NCBI GenBank assembly: GCA_021792615.1
Contig: JAJYUJ010000043.1
Span: 1-19,361, forward strand
DNA from: a bacterium
GTDB lineage: Bacteria; JAMCPX01
DNA: 19,361 nt
Reading direction: 5' to 3'
The notes below the pieces were generated by a model that made no database searches, was not told the origin of the DNA, and was given only the letters and a program-made list of their open reading frames with translations. The position numbers were made by a program, and so were the translations under genes. This document shows, one piece after another, positions 1 through 8,008 of this stretch; the first letter of the stretch is position 1, and every line of letters starts with the position of its first letter.

Positions 1-29
1 GATGCGGGGGGCTCTTCTATACCGCGATC

Positions 30-58
30 TTGACTATTATAGAACGAAGACCTATATT
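30..58 (+). promoter_or_regulatory. Sigma70-like promoter for the radical SAM gene
   Basis: TTGACT at 30-35 and TATATT at 53-58 are 17 bp apart, each one base from consensus. The radical SAM gene starts at 170 behind an AGGAGG ribosome site (159-164), leaving a leader of roughly 100 bases. No upstream gene is visible inside the window. Confidence 0.5.
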
Positions 59-169
59 GCCGGTAATACCTATCCATCATAGATTTTTGCGATTTCCGTA
101 AAAACTCCATAAGCGCTAACAGACCAAGTCTGAGCGAGAACATATAAAAATTGTCTTGAGGAGGTTAAT

Positions 170-1588
170 ATGAAGGATACAAAACTCAGCAGGACCCTTT
201 TACAAGGGTTGACAAATGTTGCCGCACACATTCCGGACAGTATGTTTCTCTCCATGGTAAAACCGCAGGTGGATCTCATTCAATACCCGGACGCACGGGA
301 TTTTATCAATCTGTTGCTCCTTAATTTTAAACGTCAGTATAAACGTCTCGCGCCGGCAGTCAAAAAAAGGTTCGTGGAGAACCTGTTCGGGAACGCCATG
401 CTGTTTGCATCTGAAAAAATACATGCGTTTACCGACACCTACGGATTTATCCCTCCCTCGCTTACGGTCATCAGTCCGACCTTCCGGTGCAATTTGAAAT
501 GTTACGGCTGTTACTCGGCAAACTACGCGCAGGACGATGTGCTGGATTTTAACACCATCGACAGGATCCTGACCGAGGGCAAGCAGTACGGTATGTATTT
601 TGCGGTCATTACCGGCGGAGAACCGTTCATACGAAGGGACATGATGAAGATCTTCGAAAAACACAACGACATGATCTTTCAGGTTTACACGAACGGCGTT
701 TACATAGAAAGGGACAATCTTGCGAAGGACATCGTCAACCTCGGGAACATCATCCCGTGTTTCTCCGTAGAAGGGTTTGAAGAACAGACCGATGCACGGC
801 GGGGCAAGGGCGTGTTTCAAACGGTGATGGCTCTGATGGACGAACTGAACTCGCTGGGCGGGCTTTATGGCTTTTCGGCAACAGCGACAAAAGAAAACAA
901 CGAACTCATCGTGAGCGACGAGTTCGTAGATTTCTTCGAGCAGAAGGAATGCTTCGTCGGCTGGTATTTCAACTATATGCCCATTGGCAGAAGCCCTGCT
1001 ATCGATCTCATGCCGACGCCGCAGCAACGGCACTTCCGCGGCGAAAGGATCCGTTCGCTCAGAAAAACACGGCAACTGCCTATTGTCGATTTCTGGATGG
1101 ACGGGACGGTTGCGGGTTCACAGGGGCACGCATGCCTTGCCGGCGGAAGAGGGTACTTCCATGTTACGGCAAGCGGCCATGTAGATCCCTGCGTGTTTGT
1201 GCAGTACCATACGGACAGTATCATGGACAAGAAAGTCATCGATATACTCCGCTCACCCTTGTTTACGATGATACGGAAGCGCCAGGAAGAGTATACCAAT
1301 CTTTTAAGGCCGTGCATGGTTATCGACCGTCCGCAGGTGCTCAGGGACGTCGTTGCTTCGACCGGTGCAGTACCTTCGCAGGGTGGGGGATGGGAAACCG
1401 TAACGACCCTCGGCCCCAGGCTTGATGACTACGCCCGCGAGTACGAAAAAATTGCAACTCCTCTCTGGGACAATGAATACAAAGGGCCAAAAGAGACGGG
1501 CACCGAACATCATATAGGGAATGGTACGGCCGGGGATTACATCAATATGTTCGGTGATAAGGTAAAGAAAAAAATGCTCCATACTTAA
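170..1588 (+). CDS. Radical SAM protein with SPASM-like C-terminal cysteines
   Basis: A 472-residue protein. The radical SAM signature CNLKCYGC (CxxxCxxC, Cys107, Cys111, Cys114) binds the 4Fe-4S cluster that cleaves S-adenosylmethionine, and GGEP at 149-152 is the usual SAM-contacting motif after the second strand. The N-terminal 95 residues are a helical extension without cysteines. Further C-terminal cysteines (in GHAC, DPCVF and RPCMVID contexts) look like a SPASM or twitch auxiliary cluster region, which is typical of enzymes acting on peptides or larger substrates. ATG at 170 is set by the strong AGGAGG site. The substrate cannot be named: no precursor peptide is visible next to it, and the neighbours are a lipase and a hydrolase behind their own promoter. 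The family call is firm; the function is open. Confidence 0.9.
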   Translation: MKDTKLSRTLLQGLTNVAAHIPDSMFLSMVKPQVDLIQYPDARDFINLLLLNFKRQYKRLAPAVKKRFVENLFGNAMLFASEKIHAFTDTYGFIPPSLTVISPTFRCNLKCYGCYSANYAQDDVLDFNTIDRILTEGKQYGMYFAVITGGEPFIRRDMMKIFEKHNDMIFQVYTNGVYIERDNLAKDIVNLGNIIPCFSVEGFEEQTDARRGKGVFQTVMALMDELNSLGGLYGFSATATKENNELIVSDEFVDFFEQKECFVGWYFNYMPIGRSPAIDLMPTPQQRHFRGERIRSLRKTRQLPIVDFWMDGTVAGSQGHACLAGGRGYFHVTASGHVDPCVFVQYHTDSIMDKKVIDILRSPLFTMIRKRQEEYTNLLRPCMVIDRPQVLRDVVASTGAVPSQGGGWETVTTLGPRLDDYAREYEKIATPLWDNEYKGPKETGTEHHIGNGTAGDYINMFGDKVKKKMLHT

Positions 1589-1645
1589 AAAACCCGGCCT
1601 CCAGTAAGAAGAGCAAATAATTTTGTGGAATGTTCTAAACGGGTA

Positions 1646-1675
1646 TTGACAACTGTCCCGCGGATCTCCTATAGT
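1646..1675 (+). promoter_or_regulatory. Sigma70-like promoter for the lipase operon
   Basis: A perfect TTGACA at 1646-1651 and TATAGT at 1670-1675 are separated by 18 bp. The lipase ATG is at 1810, so the transcript would have a leader of about 125 bases. The leader contains a small AGTCT/AGACT hairpin near 1772-1787 just before the AAGAGGAGGAGA ribosome site. Confidence 0.55.
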
Positions 1676-1809
1676 ATATCCAAGCAGCAGATTGTCTTGA
1701 GCATCAAAACTAAAAAGCTATTGCTTCGACGGTTCTTACATCAGGTATGCACGTATCCTTGCGGTAATGATGAGTCTAAAAAAGACTTCACATAAAGAGG
1801 AGGAGACCT

Positions 1810-2712
1810 ATGGTAAGAAAGGCCTTTAAAAGGGGTTTAATGGCTGTATCCGCGGTGATGGTGTTCATCTTTGTTGTCTTTGCGAGCAATGCGCGTGCAA
1901 ATGGTCCGACAAAATATCCTATCGTGCTTGTCCACGGGTGGTTTGGATTTGCAAAAATTCTCGGCGTTTCCTATTTCTACGGTGTGCAGAATTATCTGGA
2001 ATCCCAGGGGTACAAGGTTTATGTGACGCAGGAGGATATGTTCGGAACGATCCAGACAAGGGGTGCGGAACTCGCCGGCCAAATTCAGACTATCCTTAAC
2101 CAAACAGGTGCAGGGAAAGTCAATATTATCGCTCACAGCATGGGTGCACTGGACGCCCGGTATCTCATTTCAAGCCTTGGTTTCGGAGACAGGGTTGCCA
2201 CGCTCACCATGATTGGAGGGGTAAATCACGGCACCAGTATAGCGGATGTCGCCCTCGGTCTTATGCCGGGTTCTATGCAAGATGCACTGGGTATACTATC
2301 GTGGTTCGCGGGGTGCTCGGTTGATCAGGAAAACTATGCGACCTGTGAGCAAAATGCCATAACATCCGCACGGCAGCTAACCGAAAAATATGTGCGGGGA
2401 ACCTTTAATCCCGAAAATCCCAACGACCCGAGAGTAAAGTACTTTTCTTATGGCGGAAGCACCTGGCCATTTTACATAAACCCTGTCGTGGCCCTTGTCA
2501 TGGTGCCTTCTTGGCTGATCATTTATGCAAACGAAGGAGCAAACGACGAGCTTGTATCGGTCAGCTCGGCAAAATGGGGGACGTACATGGGGACGCTGCA
2601 TACGGACCATCTTGGTGAGGTTGGCCAGCTTCTCGGGGTTCCGGCCGAAGGATTTCAATGGCTGAAGTTCTATGGCACGATAGCCCAGAATTTGAAAAAT
2701 ATGGGAGATTAG
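1810..2712 (+). CDS. Secreted triacylglycerol lipase, family I type
   Basis: A 300-residue alpha/beta hydrolase. Residues 1 to about 30 form a classical signal peptide (basic start, hydrophobic core, ARA-N cleavage site), so it should be exported. VLVHGWFG carries the oxyanion-hole HG motif. AHSMG (Ser110) is the nucleophile elbow. A late Asp in NDELVS and a His in HTDHLGEV fit the catalytic acid and base of family I.1/I.2 bacterial lipases, where a HLxEV-like motif is characteristic. Cys169 and Cys179 could form the conserved disulfide. It should hydrolyse long-chain triacylglycerols or related esters outside the cytoplasm. No lipase-specific foldase gene is seen here. The start is supported by a strong AGGAGGAGA site. 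It lies first in a unit with the second hydrolase and the Dabb gene. Confidence 0.88.
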   Translation: MVRKAFKRGLMAVSAVMVFIFVVFASNARANGPTKYPIVLVHGWFGFAKILGVSYFYGVQNYLESQGYKVYVTQEDMFGTIQTRGAELAGQIQTILNQTGAGKVNIIAHSMGALDARYLISSLGFGDRVATLTMIGGVNHGTSIADVALGLMPGSMQDALGILSWFAGCSVDQENYATCEQNAITSARQLTEKYVRGTFNPENPNDPRVKYFSYGGSTWPFYINPVVALVMVPSWLIIYANEGANDELVSVSSAKWGTYMGTLHTDHLGEVGQLLGVPAEGFQWLKFYGTIAQNLKNMGD

Positions 2713-2717
2713 ATTTC

Positions 2718-3506
2718 TTGTATAAGAGGATAAACGGATTTGATATGTTTTACCGGGACCAGGGGAACGGGATTCCCCTGGTCTTCCTTCATGGGTTTCC
2801 GTTGACCGGCGATATATGGGATCCGCAGATCAAGGCACTCAGCGCAAAGGCACGGGTCATTGTGCCCGACCTGCGGGGATTCGGGAAGTCCGGAGTTACC
2901 CCCGGTACGTATACCATGGAATTGTACGCGCAGGATCTGAAAAAACTGCTGGAAACGATCGGCATCAACAAGGCAGTGCTTGCGGGTATCTCCATGGGCG
3001 GCTACATTGCCTTCGCGTTTTACCGGTTGTTTCCATCGAGCGTGAGGGCGTTGGTACTGCTCGATACAAAGGCAGGCGCGGACTCTGAAGAGGGTAAGAA
3101 AGGCAGGATTACTCTGGCGCAAAGGGCCCGCAGCGGAGAAATGGATAAGATTGCGGATGAATGGGCAGGAAGGCTCTTCGCACCATCGACCATAAAGACA
3201 AGGCCTGAGATCGTACGAACGGTAAGGGACGGTGTCTTGAATACTTCTCCGGAGGCAATAGCAAACGCATCGCTTGGTATGATGGAAAGGCAGGATTCCA
3301 CACCGCTGCTCGGCAGTATTTCCTGTCCGGTGTTGATCATGGTTGGAGAGGAAGACCGGCTTGCACCGGTCGAAGAAGCCAGACTCATGGCATCACAGAT
3401 AAAAAATGCAAGGCTTGAGATTATAAAAGGGGCGGGGCATCTTTCCTGTCTCGAAGCGCCGGAAGCCGTCAACGAGAGTATGCTCAAATTTTTATCAGAG
3501 CTCTGA
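2718..3506 (+). CDS. Alpha/beta hydrolase, enol-lactonase/haloperoxidase-like
   Basis: A cytoplasmic alpha/beta hydrolase of about 263 residues. VFLHGFPL gives the oxyanion HG, the GISMG elbow gives the nucleophilic Ser, GEEDRLAP gives the acid Asp and GAGHLSCLEAP gives the catalytic His. The order and spacing are normal for the 3-oxoadipate enol-lactonase/haloperoxidase-like group. The open frame reaches an ATG at 2658, but that would overlap the lipase by 55 bp. TTG at 2718 follows GGGAGAT (2702-2708) at good spacing and sits 5 bases after the lipase stop, so I prefer it. ATG at 2745 is a third choice, and family members often begin near that point. No signal peptide is seen. The true substrate is unknown; co-transcription with the lipase suggests ester breakdown. 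Confidence 0.85.
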   Translation: MYKRINGFDMFYRDQGNGIPLVFLHGFPLTGDIWDPQIKALSAKARVIVPDLRGFGKSGVTPGTYTMELYAQDLKKLLETIGINKAVLAGISMGGYIAFAFYRLFPSSVRALVLLDTKAGADSEEGKKGRITLAQRARSGEMDKIADEWAGRLFAPSTIKTRPEIVRTVRDGVLNTSPEAIANASLGMMERQDSTPLLGSISCPVLIMVGEEDRLAPVEEARLMASQIKNARLEIIKGAGHLSCLEAPEAVNESMLKFLSEL

Positions 3507-3577
3507 ATTGGGGAAGGAAAAAAAGTTCGAAAAATAGTAGCGCGCTGTCCCTGTTTTAAGATGTAAGAGGTGGAATG

Positions 3578-3880
3578 ATGATAAAGCATATCGTGATGTG
3601 GGAGTTTAAGGCATTTGCCGAAGGCAATGAAAAACAGAAAAACATCGAAGCGGTAAAAAATCTCCTCGAGGGGTTGAAAGGTAAAATAGAAAGTATCGTT
3701 CATCTGGAAGTCGGAACGCATATCGTAAACAACAGCTTTCCCTGCGATATGGTTTTATATGCAGGGTTCAAGGACAAGCAGGCATTGGAAGCATATCAAA
3801 AACACCCGCTCCATAAAGAGGTCGCAGGGTTTATCGGTAAGGTCAGCGAAAGACGGACCATCGTGGATTACGAATTGTAA
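3578..3880 (+). CDS. Dabb (stress-responsive alpha/beta barrel) domain protein
   Basis: A 100-residue protein starting MIKHIVMWEF, the classic opening of Dabb domains, and containing the usual YxxFKDKQALEAYQKHPLHKE segment. These dimeric ferredoxin-like barrels occur as small stand-alone proteins; some members are enzymes, and most bacterial members have no known reaction. ATG at 3575 or 3578 is possible. I take 3578 because AAGAGGTGG (3565-3573) is better spaced and the MIKH start matches the family. It follows the hydrolase after about 70 bases with no clear terminator, so it may share its transcript. Confidence 0.85.
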   Translation: MIKHIVMWEFKAFAEGNEKQKNIEAVKNLLEGLKGKIESIVHLEVGTHIVNNSFPCDMVLYAGFKDKQALEAYQKHPLHKEVAGFIGKVSERRTIVDYEL

Positions 3881-3963
3881 ATAGAAGCAGTCATCAAGAG
3901 CAGCCCGGCTGTGATGTACAGCATACCCCATTTCAGAACATCAATATCACCGCGCCTCAGCAT
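3868..3963 (-). pseudogene. Possible C-terminal fragment of a membrane protein
   Basis: Reading the minus strand from 3963 to a stop at 3868-3870 gives 31 residues beginning MLRRGDIDVLKWGM and containing one hydrophobic helix (MLYITAGLLLMTASIY). The frame stays open further upstream without a good start or ribosome site. It overlaps the end of the Dabb gene tail-to-tail. It looks like the end of a membrane protein whose 5' part has been lost where the lipoprotein gene begins, but it may be chance. Confidence 0.25.
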
Positions 3964-3968
3964 AACAC

Positions 3969-3997
3969 TTGACAGTTCAATGAAAGACTTATTTAAA
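3969..3997 (+). promoter_or_regulatory. Candidate promoter for the propeller lipoprotein
   Basis: A perfect TTGACA at 3969-3974 is followed after 17 bp by TTTAAA at 3992-3997. The lipoprotein ATG lies at 4096 behind AAAGGAGG (4083-4090), giving a leader of about 90 bases. This supports a transcription unit separate from the Dabb gene. Confidence 0.45.
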
Positions 3998-4095
3998 GGT
4001 GAACAATTGATAAGAATCACGAACAAACCAGTTGAACGGGAGCTCGCCCGCTGTTTATATCGCAGTTCTTCAATACAAATACCAAAGGAGGTATT

Positions 4096-5439
4096 ATGAA
4101 AGCAAGGGTAGCAACATTTTTATTTCTTTCATCAATGGTAATGCTGATGATTGCAGGATGCTCGGGAAAGAACGGTGCAACAGGGCCACAGGGAATTGCA
4201 GGCCAGAACGGGGCACAGGGAGTTGCAGGCCCGAACGGAATTGTAATCAGCAGCCTGAGCGCAACACCCAACACATTACTCCCCAACAGAACGGCAACAG
4301 CTATCGTCAATGCATACGCTCCGGCCGGCGTGACCCTGAACTATACATGGTCAGCATCGAACGGCTGGAAAGTAGCAGGGTACGGAACAACCGCAACGAT
4401 CACAGCGCCCATAGCATATAATGAAACTGGCTATATAACAGTAACCGTTGATGATGGTTCGGCGAGCATTACCGGTACAACGGTATTAAGCACGGTCTCT
4501 CAGCTCGTTACCAATACCTTTTCTGTCGGCTATAAACCTGAGGGCATAGCCATAGACGCATCCGGTAATATCTGGGTGGCAAATTCCGGTGAAAAAACGG
4601 TCTCCGAGCTCAGTCCCACGGGCACGACCATTGGGACGTATACCGTGGGCGTCGGGCCTCAAGGCGTTGCCATAGACGCATCCGGGGATGTCTGGGTATC
4701 GAACGGGGGCAACAACACGGTGTCGGAATTAAGCCCCACGGGCACGACCATAGGCGGGCCATTTACTGTCGGAATCAAACCCATGGGTATAGCCATAGAC
4801 GCATCCGGCGATGTCTGGGTGGCAAATTCCGGTAGCAACACGGTCTCCGAGCTCTATCCCACGAGCACGACCGTAGGCGGGCCATTTACTGTTGGAACCT
4901 CTTCCAACGCCATAGCCATAGATGCATCCGGCGATATCTGGGCTGTGAATTTAATGGATAACACGGTGTCGGAATTAAGCCCCACGGGCAAGACCGTAGG
5001 CGGGCCATTTACTGTCGGAACATATCCGAGTGGCATAGCCATAGCCACAACCGGCAACATCTGGGTCACGAATTTCGGAAACGGTACGGTATCCGAGCTC
5101 AGTCCCACGGGCGCGACCCTTGGGAAATATACCGTAGGGGGCTATAGCCCGCAAGGCATAGCCATAGACGCATCCGGCAATGTCTGGGTTGTTAATTCTT
5201 ACGGCAACAATTTAAACGGCAATAATCCGGGAACGGTAACAGAACTGCGACCTGATGGTACAATAGTCGCAAACTATGCCACAGGTTTTCGTCCCTACGG
5301 CATAGCCATAGATGCGCTTGGCGATGTCTGGGTCACGAATAATCAAGACGGCACGGTGAGCGAGATAGTGGGCGTCACACAGGGGCCGGAGTACTGGCCT
5401 TACACAGGTCCGGTATTCCCGGGCGGCGGAAATTACTGA
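4096..5439 (+). CDS. Lipoprotein with collagen-like, Ig-like and seven-blade propeller parts
   Basis: A 447-residue protein. Residues 1-21 are a lipoprotein signal ending in a lipobox (MIAGC, Cys22), so it should be lipid-anchored in the envelope. Residues 24-48 are eight Gly-X-Y triplets (GKN GAT GPQ GIA and so on), a short collagen-like spacer. Residues about 49-135 resemble an Ig-like/PKD domain. From residue 148 to about 428 there are seven repeats of about 41 residues, each like GIAIDASGNIWVANSGxN-TVSELSPTG, the NHL/Vgb (virginiamycin B lyase-like) blade motif; seven blades match a complete Vgb-type propeller. The repeats are also very similar at DNA level (4537-5380). Catalysis is not implied; binding or adhesion at the cell surface is more likely. 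It has its own promoter and a hairpin after the stop. Confidence 0.85.
   Translation: MKARVATFLFLSSMVMLMIAGCSGKNGATGPQGIAGQNGAQGVAGPNGIVISSLSATPNTLLPNRTATAIVNAYAPAGVTLNYTWSASNGWKVAGYGTTATITAPIAYNETGYITVTVDDGSASITGTTVLSTVSQLVTNTFSVGYKPEGIAIDASGNIWVANSGEKTVSELSPTGTTIGTYTVGVGPQGVAIDASGDVWVSNGGNNTVSELSPTGTTIGGPFTVGIKPMGIAIDASGDVWVANSGSNTVSELYPTSTTVGGPFTVGTSSNAIAIDASGDIWAVNLMDNTVSELSPTGKTVGGPFTVGTYPSGIAIATTGNIWVTNFGNGTVSELSPTGATLGKYTVGGYSPQGIAIDASGNVWVVNSYGNNLNGNNPGTVTELRPDGTIVANYATGFRPYGIAIDALGDVWVTNNQDGTVSEIVGVTQGPEYWPYTGPVFPGGGNY
4537..5380 (+). repeat. Seven tandem coding repeats of about 123 bp
   Basis: The units begin near 4537, 4657, 4780 and so on, and share the core ggcatagccatagacgcatc. 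Each encodes one propeller blade. Silent positions are also conserved, which points to recent duplication or gene conversion between units. The sixth unit is longer because of an insertion rich in Asn and Gly. Confidence 0.8.
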
Positions 5440-5446
5440 GGTTGAA

Positions 5447-5480
5447 AAAGCAGGGGCGAACGATCATTCATCCCTGCTTT
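5447..5480 (+). terminator. Hairpin after the lipoprotein gene
   Basis: AAAGCAGGG (5447-5455) and CCCTGCTTT (5472-5480) form a perfect 9-bp stem with a 16-base loop, starting 8 bases after the stop codon. The T-run after it is weak (TTTGGTTAT), so termination efficiency is uncertain. Confidence 0.5.
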
Positions 5481-5815
5481 GGTTATAAACCGAGTTGACA
5501 GCCCTCCAGAGGGTGAGCTTTTTAAACCGTCGGCAGGTCCTCAACCCGAAAAATGCGTTTGAAAAATAAGAAAGTTTATGTGATGAGCGATAATCCTGCG
5601 TCAAATAAAGGTATTCTTCGAAAATCCGATGAGGAAACCATACCGGGTAATAGCATATAAACATACAGAGGACTGAAATCTCGTTTCTATATGGAAATGT
5701 ATAGATATCAGGTGGATCGCGGGATTGAGCGAATAAGTAAACTTCCTTATTGCATTTTTCGGGTCAATGAGTGTGTACAGGCACAGGCGCTCCCGCGGAT
5801 AACTCTGCGGCACGA
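5481..5815. other. Convergent intergenic region with a possible small ORF
   Basis: This gap lies between the convergent lipoprotein and rarA genes. It contains a small plus-strand ORF at 5553-5660 (35 residues, beginning MRLKNKKVYVMSDNPAS) without a convincing ribosome site, and a short CCCTC/GAGGG hairpin near 5502-5513. I see no recognisable RNA gene or repeat. Confidence 0.3.
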
Positions 5816-7090
5816 TCAGCTTTTATTTCTTATCTTCTCCAGGTACGCCTTGATGATCTTTTCGTATCCGATGTCCTTGGGCAGGTAATAACGTTTGTCT
5901 TTCAGCTTGTCCGGAAGATACTGTTGTTCGACGTGCCCGCCCTCATAATCGTGAGGATATTTATAGCCCTCACCGTAGCCGAGCTCTTTGCCCAATTCCG
6001 TCACCGGATTGACGATATGCTTCGGTATTTCAAGATACCCGTACTTTTGAATGTCCGCCTTTGCCTTCAGATATGCCATGTAGGAGGTATTGCTCTTCGG
6101 TGAGGATGCGAGGTATGCGGCTGCATGGGCCATGGGGATAAATCCTTCGGGCATACCCACGACCTCGAATGCGTGGAACGCGGACACGGCAACGGTGAGG
6201 GCAATGGGATCCGCATTACCGATATCCTCCGATGCGAAGATGATCATCCGGCGCAGAACGAACCGCGGGTCTTCCCCGGATTCCAGCATCCGCGCAAGGT
6301 AGTACAGGGCTGCATCAGGGTCCGATCCCCGCATACTCTTTATGAAAGCGGAAATGGTATGATAATGCTCGTCTTCTTTTCTGTCATAGGGAAGCAGCGC
6401 GGATTCCGAGAGTTTCGCTGCATCCTCGATCGTTATGATACTGTCCGGCCTTTTCAAGGCAATGCCTGCAAGCAGTTCTACGGCATTCAGTGCCTTCCTG
6501 CCGTCTCCGTTGCTCCTGACGATAATAAAGTCCAGTGCATCATTATTGATTTTAATGTTGTCTCTGCCGAACCCGTTCTGTGTGTCCGAAAGCGCCCGCT
6601 CTATAATGACCTTTAATGCGTGCTCACCGAGCGGCTCGAATACCACAAGCGTGGTCCTCGACAGTAACGCCCTGTTCAATGCGAACGATGGGTTGTCTGT
6701 GGAAATACCGATAAACACGACACTGCCGTCTTCGACAGAGGGCAGCAGCAGTTCCTGCTGCGAGCGGTTGAGGTGCTGTAATTCATCGAGCATAAGAACA
6801 AGCCTCTTGCCGGAAAGGGTGTAGTCATGTGCCTGTTTTAAAACCTTGTTGATCTCCTTTGTGTTTGCGGAGACCGCTGTCATGGAAACGGTCTCATACG
6901 CAGGATTGGAGGTAATGATCCGTATAAAGGATGTCTTACCGCAGCCCGGCGGCCCCCAGATAATCATGGAGGGCAGCACACCCGCCTCCAGCGTCTGTCT
7001 CAGGGGTTTACCGGCGCCAAGCACATGTTCCTGGCCGACAAGTTCATCAAGGGTCTTTGGCCGCAATTTATAAGCAAGGGGTTGTTCCAT
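5816..7090 (-). CDS. rarA: Replication-associated recombination protein A (AAA+ ATPase)
   Basis: A 424-residue AAA+ protein of the RarA/MgsA/WRNIP1 family, which acts with single-strand binding protein at stalled replication forks. The start EQPLAYKLRPKTLDELVGQ is the family hallmark. Walker A is GPPGCGKTS at 46-54, Walker B is LVLMLDELQHLN, and sensor 1 is IGISTDNPSFALN followed by the LLSR arginine-finger element. The C-terminal half, with SMRGSDPDAALYYLARML and the KYPHDYEGG segment, matches the clamp-loader-like and MgsA C-terminal domains. Length is normal. ATG at 7088-7090 is the obvious start, although the ribosome site in front of it is weak. It is transcribed away from nadK, with 63 bases between the two start codons. 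Confidence 0.95.
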   Translation of the reverse strand: MEQPLAYKLRPKTLDELVGQEHVLGAGKPLRQTLEAGVLPSMIIWGPPGCGKTSFIRIITSNPAYETVSMTAVSANTKEINKVLKQAHDYTLSGKRLVLMLDELQHLNRSQQELLLPSVEDGSVVFIGISTDNPSFALNRALLSRTTLVVFEPLGEHALKVIIERALSDTQNGFGRDNIKINNDALDFIIVRSNGDGRKALNAVELLAGIALKRPDSIITIEDAAKLSESALLPYDRKEDEHYHTISAFIKSMRGSDPDAALYYLARMLESGEDPRFVLRRMIIFASEDIGNADPIALTVAVSAFHAFEVVGMPEGFIPMAHAAAYLASSPKSNTSYMAYLKAKADIQKYGYLEIPKHIVNPVTELGKELGYGEGYKYPHDYEGGHVEQQYLPDKLKDKRYYLPKDIGYEKIIKAYLEKIRNKS

Positions 7091-7094
7091 ATGT

Positions 7095-7123
7095 TTGTAT
7101 TAAAATTTATCTTGTTTTATGCT
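7095..7123 (+). promoter_or_regulatory. Candidate promoter for the nadK operon
   Basis: TTGTAT (7095-7100) and TATGCT (7118-7123) are separated by 17 bp, each four of six to consensus. They lie within the 63-bp gap between rarA and nadK, which must hold promoters for both directions. AGGAAGGAAAT before 7154 is the nadK ribosome site. Confidence 0.35.
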
Positions 7124-7153
7124 ATCAAAAAATGCAATAAGTAGGAAGGAAAT

Positions 7154-8008
7154 ATGAAGATAGCGCTTGTTGTAAAAAGTAAGAAGTCGGACGAGATTTA
7201 TCAAGAGATAAAAAGGTTCACGGAGTATCTCGACAAACGGGGTATAACAGTCGTTATAGAAGACAGCATGGCCGATACGGTAAACCCCTCGCTCGTCCGC
7301 TTTAAAAACAGCGTACCCGGCGATACCGATACCGTCGTTGTTTTCGGCGGAGACGGAACATTCTTATGGGCGATACGGCTTATCGGCGACAAGAACATAC
7401 CATTGATCGGCGTCAACATCGGCGGGCTCGGTTTCCTGACGGAGATCACCATGGACGAGCTGTACACGGTCACCGACCTTGTAATATCCGGCAAGGCCAC
7501 GTATGAAAAAAGGATGCGGCTGAACGCCCGTATTTTTGAAGATGATACTTCTATAATGTCCTACGACGTCCTCAACGACGCCGTCATATCAAAAGGCACG
7601 ATAGCAAGGATGGTGTCCCTTAAAACAAGCGTTGACCACAACTACCTGACAACGTATAAGGCAGACGGCCTCATCATATCGACATCCACGGGTTCGACAG
7701 CGTATTCAATGGCGTCCGGCGGGCCTATAGTCCACCCTACAACGGACACGATCATCTTAACTCCCATATCGCCCCACACGCTCACCAACAGGCCCATTGT
7801 TCTGTCCCCGGAGGCCATTGTCGAGATCGAACTTGAAAAAGACGAAAAGGACGTTGTCATAACCTGTGACGGGCAGGTATCGATGCCCGTTAAGAAGGGC
7901 AACAAGGTCTTGATATCGAAATCATCGCATTATACAACGGTCATAAAATCTCCATTCAGAAGCTATTTCCAGATATTGCGGGAAAAGCTTAAATGGGGTG
8001 AGCGATAG
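7154..8008 (+). CDS. nadK: NAD kinase
   Basis: A 284-residue NAD kinase, which phosphorylates NAD+ to NADP+ in the cytoplasm. The diagnostic GGDGT motif is at 65-69 (VVFGGDGTFLWA), followed by NIGGLGFLTE, the LNDAVIS segment and the glycine-rich TSTGSTAYSMASGGPIV motif that binds NAD. PISPHTLTNRP is the usual conserved C-terminal signature. Length and order are standard. The stop codon is immediately followed by the recN ATG with no gap, and nadK next to recN is a common bacterial arrangement, so translation is probably coupled. Confidence 0.97.
   Translation: MKIALVVKSKKSDEIYQEIKRFTEYLDKRGITVVIEDSMADTVNPSLVRFKNSVPGDTDTVVVFGGDGTFLWAIRLIGDKNIPLIGVNIGGLGFLTEITMDELYTVTDLVISGKATYEKRMRLNARIFEDDTSIMSYDVLNDAVISKGTIARMVSLKTSVDHNYLTTYKADGLIISTSTGSTAYSMASGGPIVHPTTDTIILTPISPHTLTNRPIVLSPEAIVEIELEKDEKDVVITCDGQVSMPVKKGNKVLISKSSHYTTVIKSPFRSYFQILREKLKWGER

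Noticed and set aside
200-1075. Long open frame antisense to the radical SAM gene (291 residues)
   Set aside because: It has no ribosome site or family motif, and is fully explained by codon bias of the firmly assigned gene on the other strand.
3911-4099. Plus-strand 62-residue ORF before the lipoprotein
   Set aside because: It runs through the promoter and ribosome site of the lipoprotein gene, has no ribosome site of its own, and has no protein-like motif.
5691-6103. Plus-strand ORFs at the 3' end of rarA
   Set aside because: They are mostly antisense to the conserved RarA C-terminus and lack ribosome sites.
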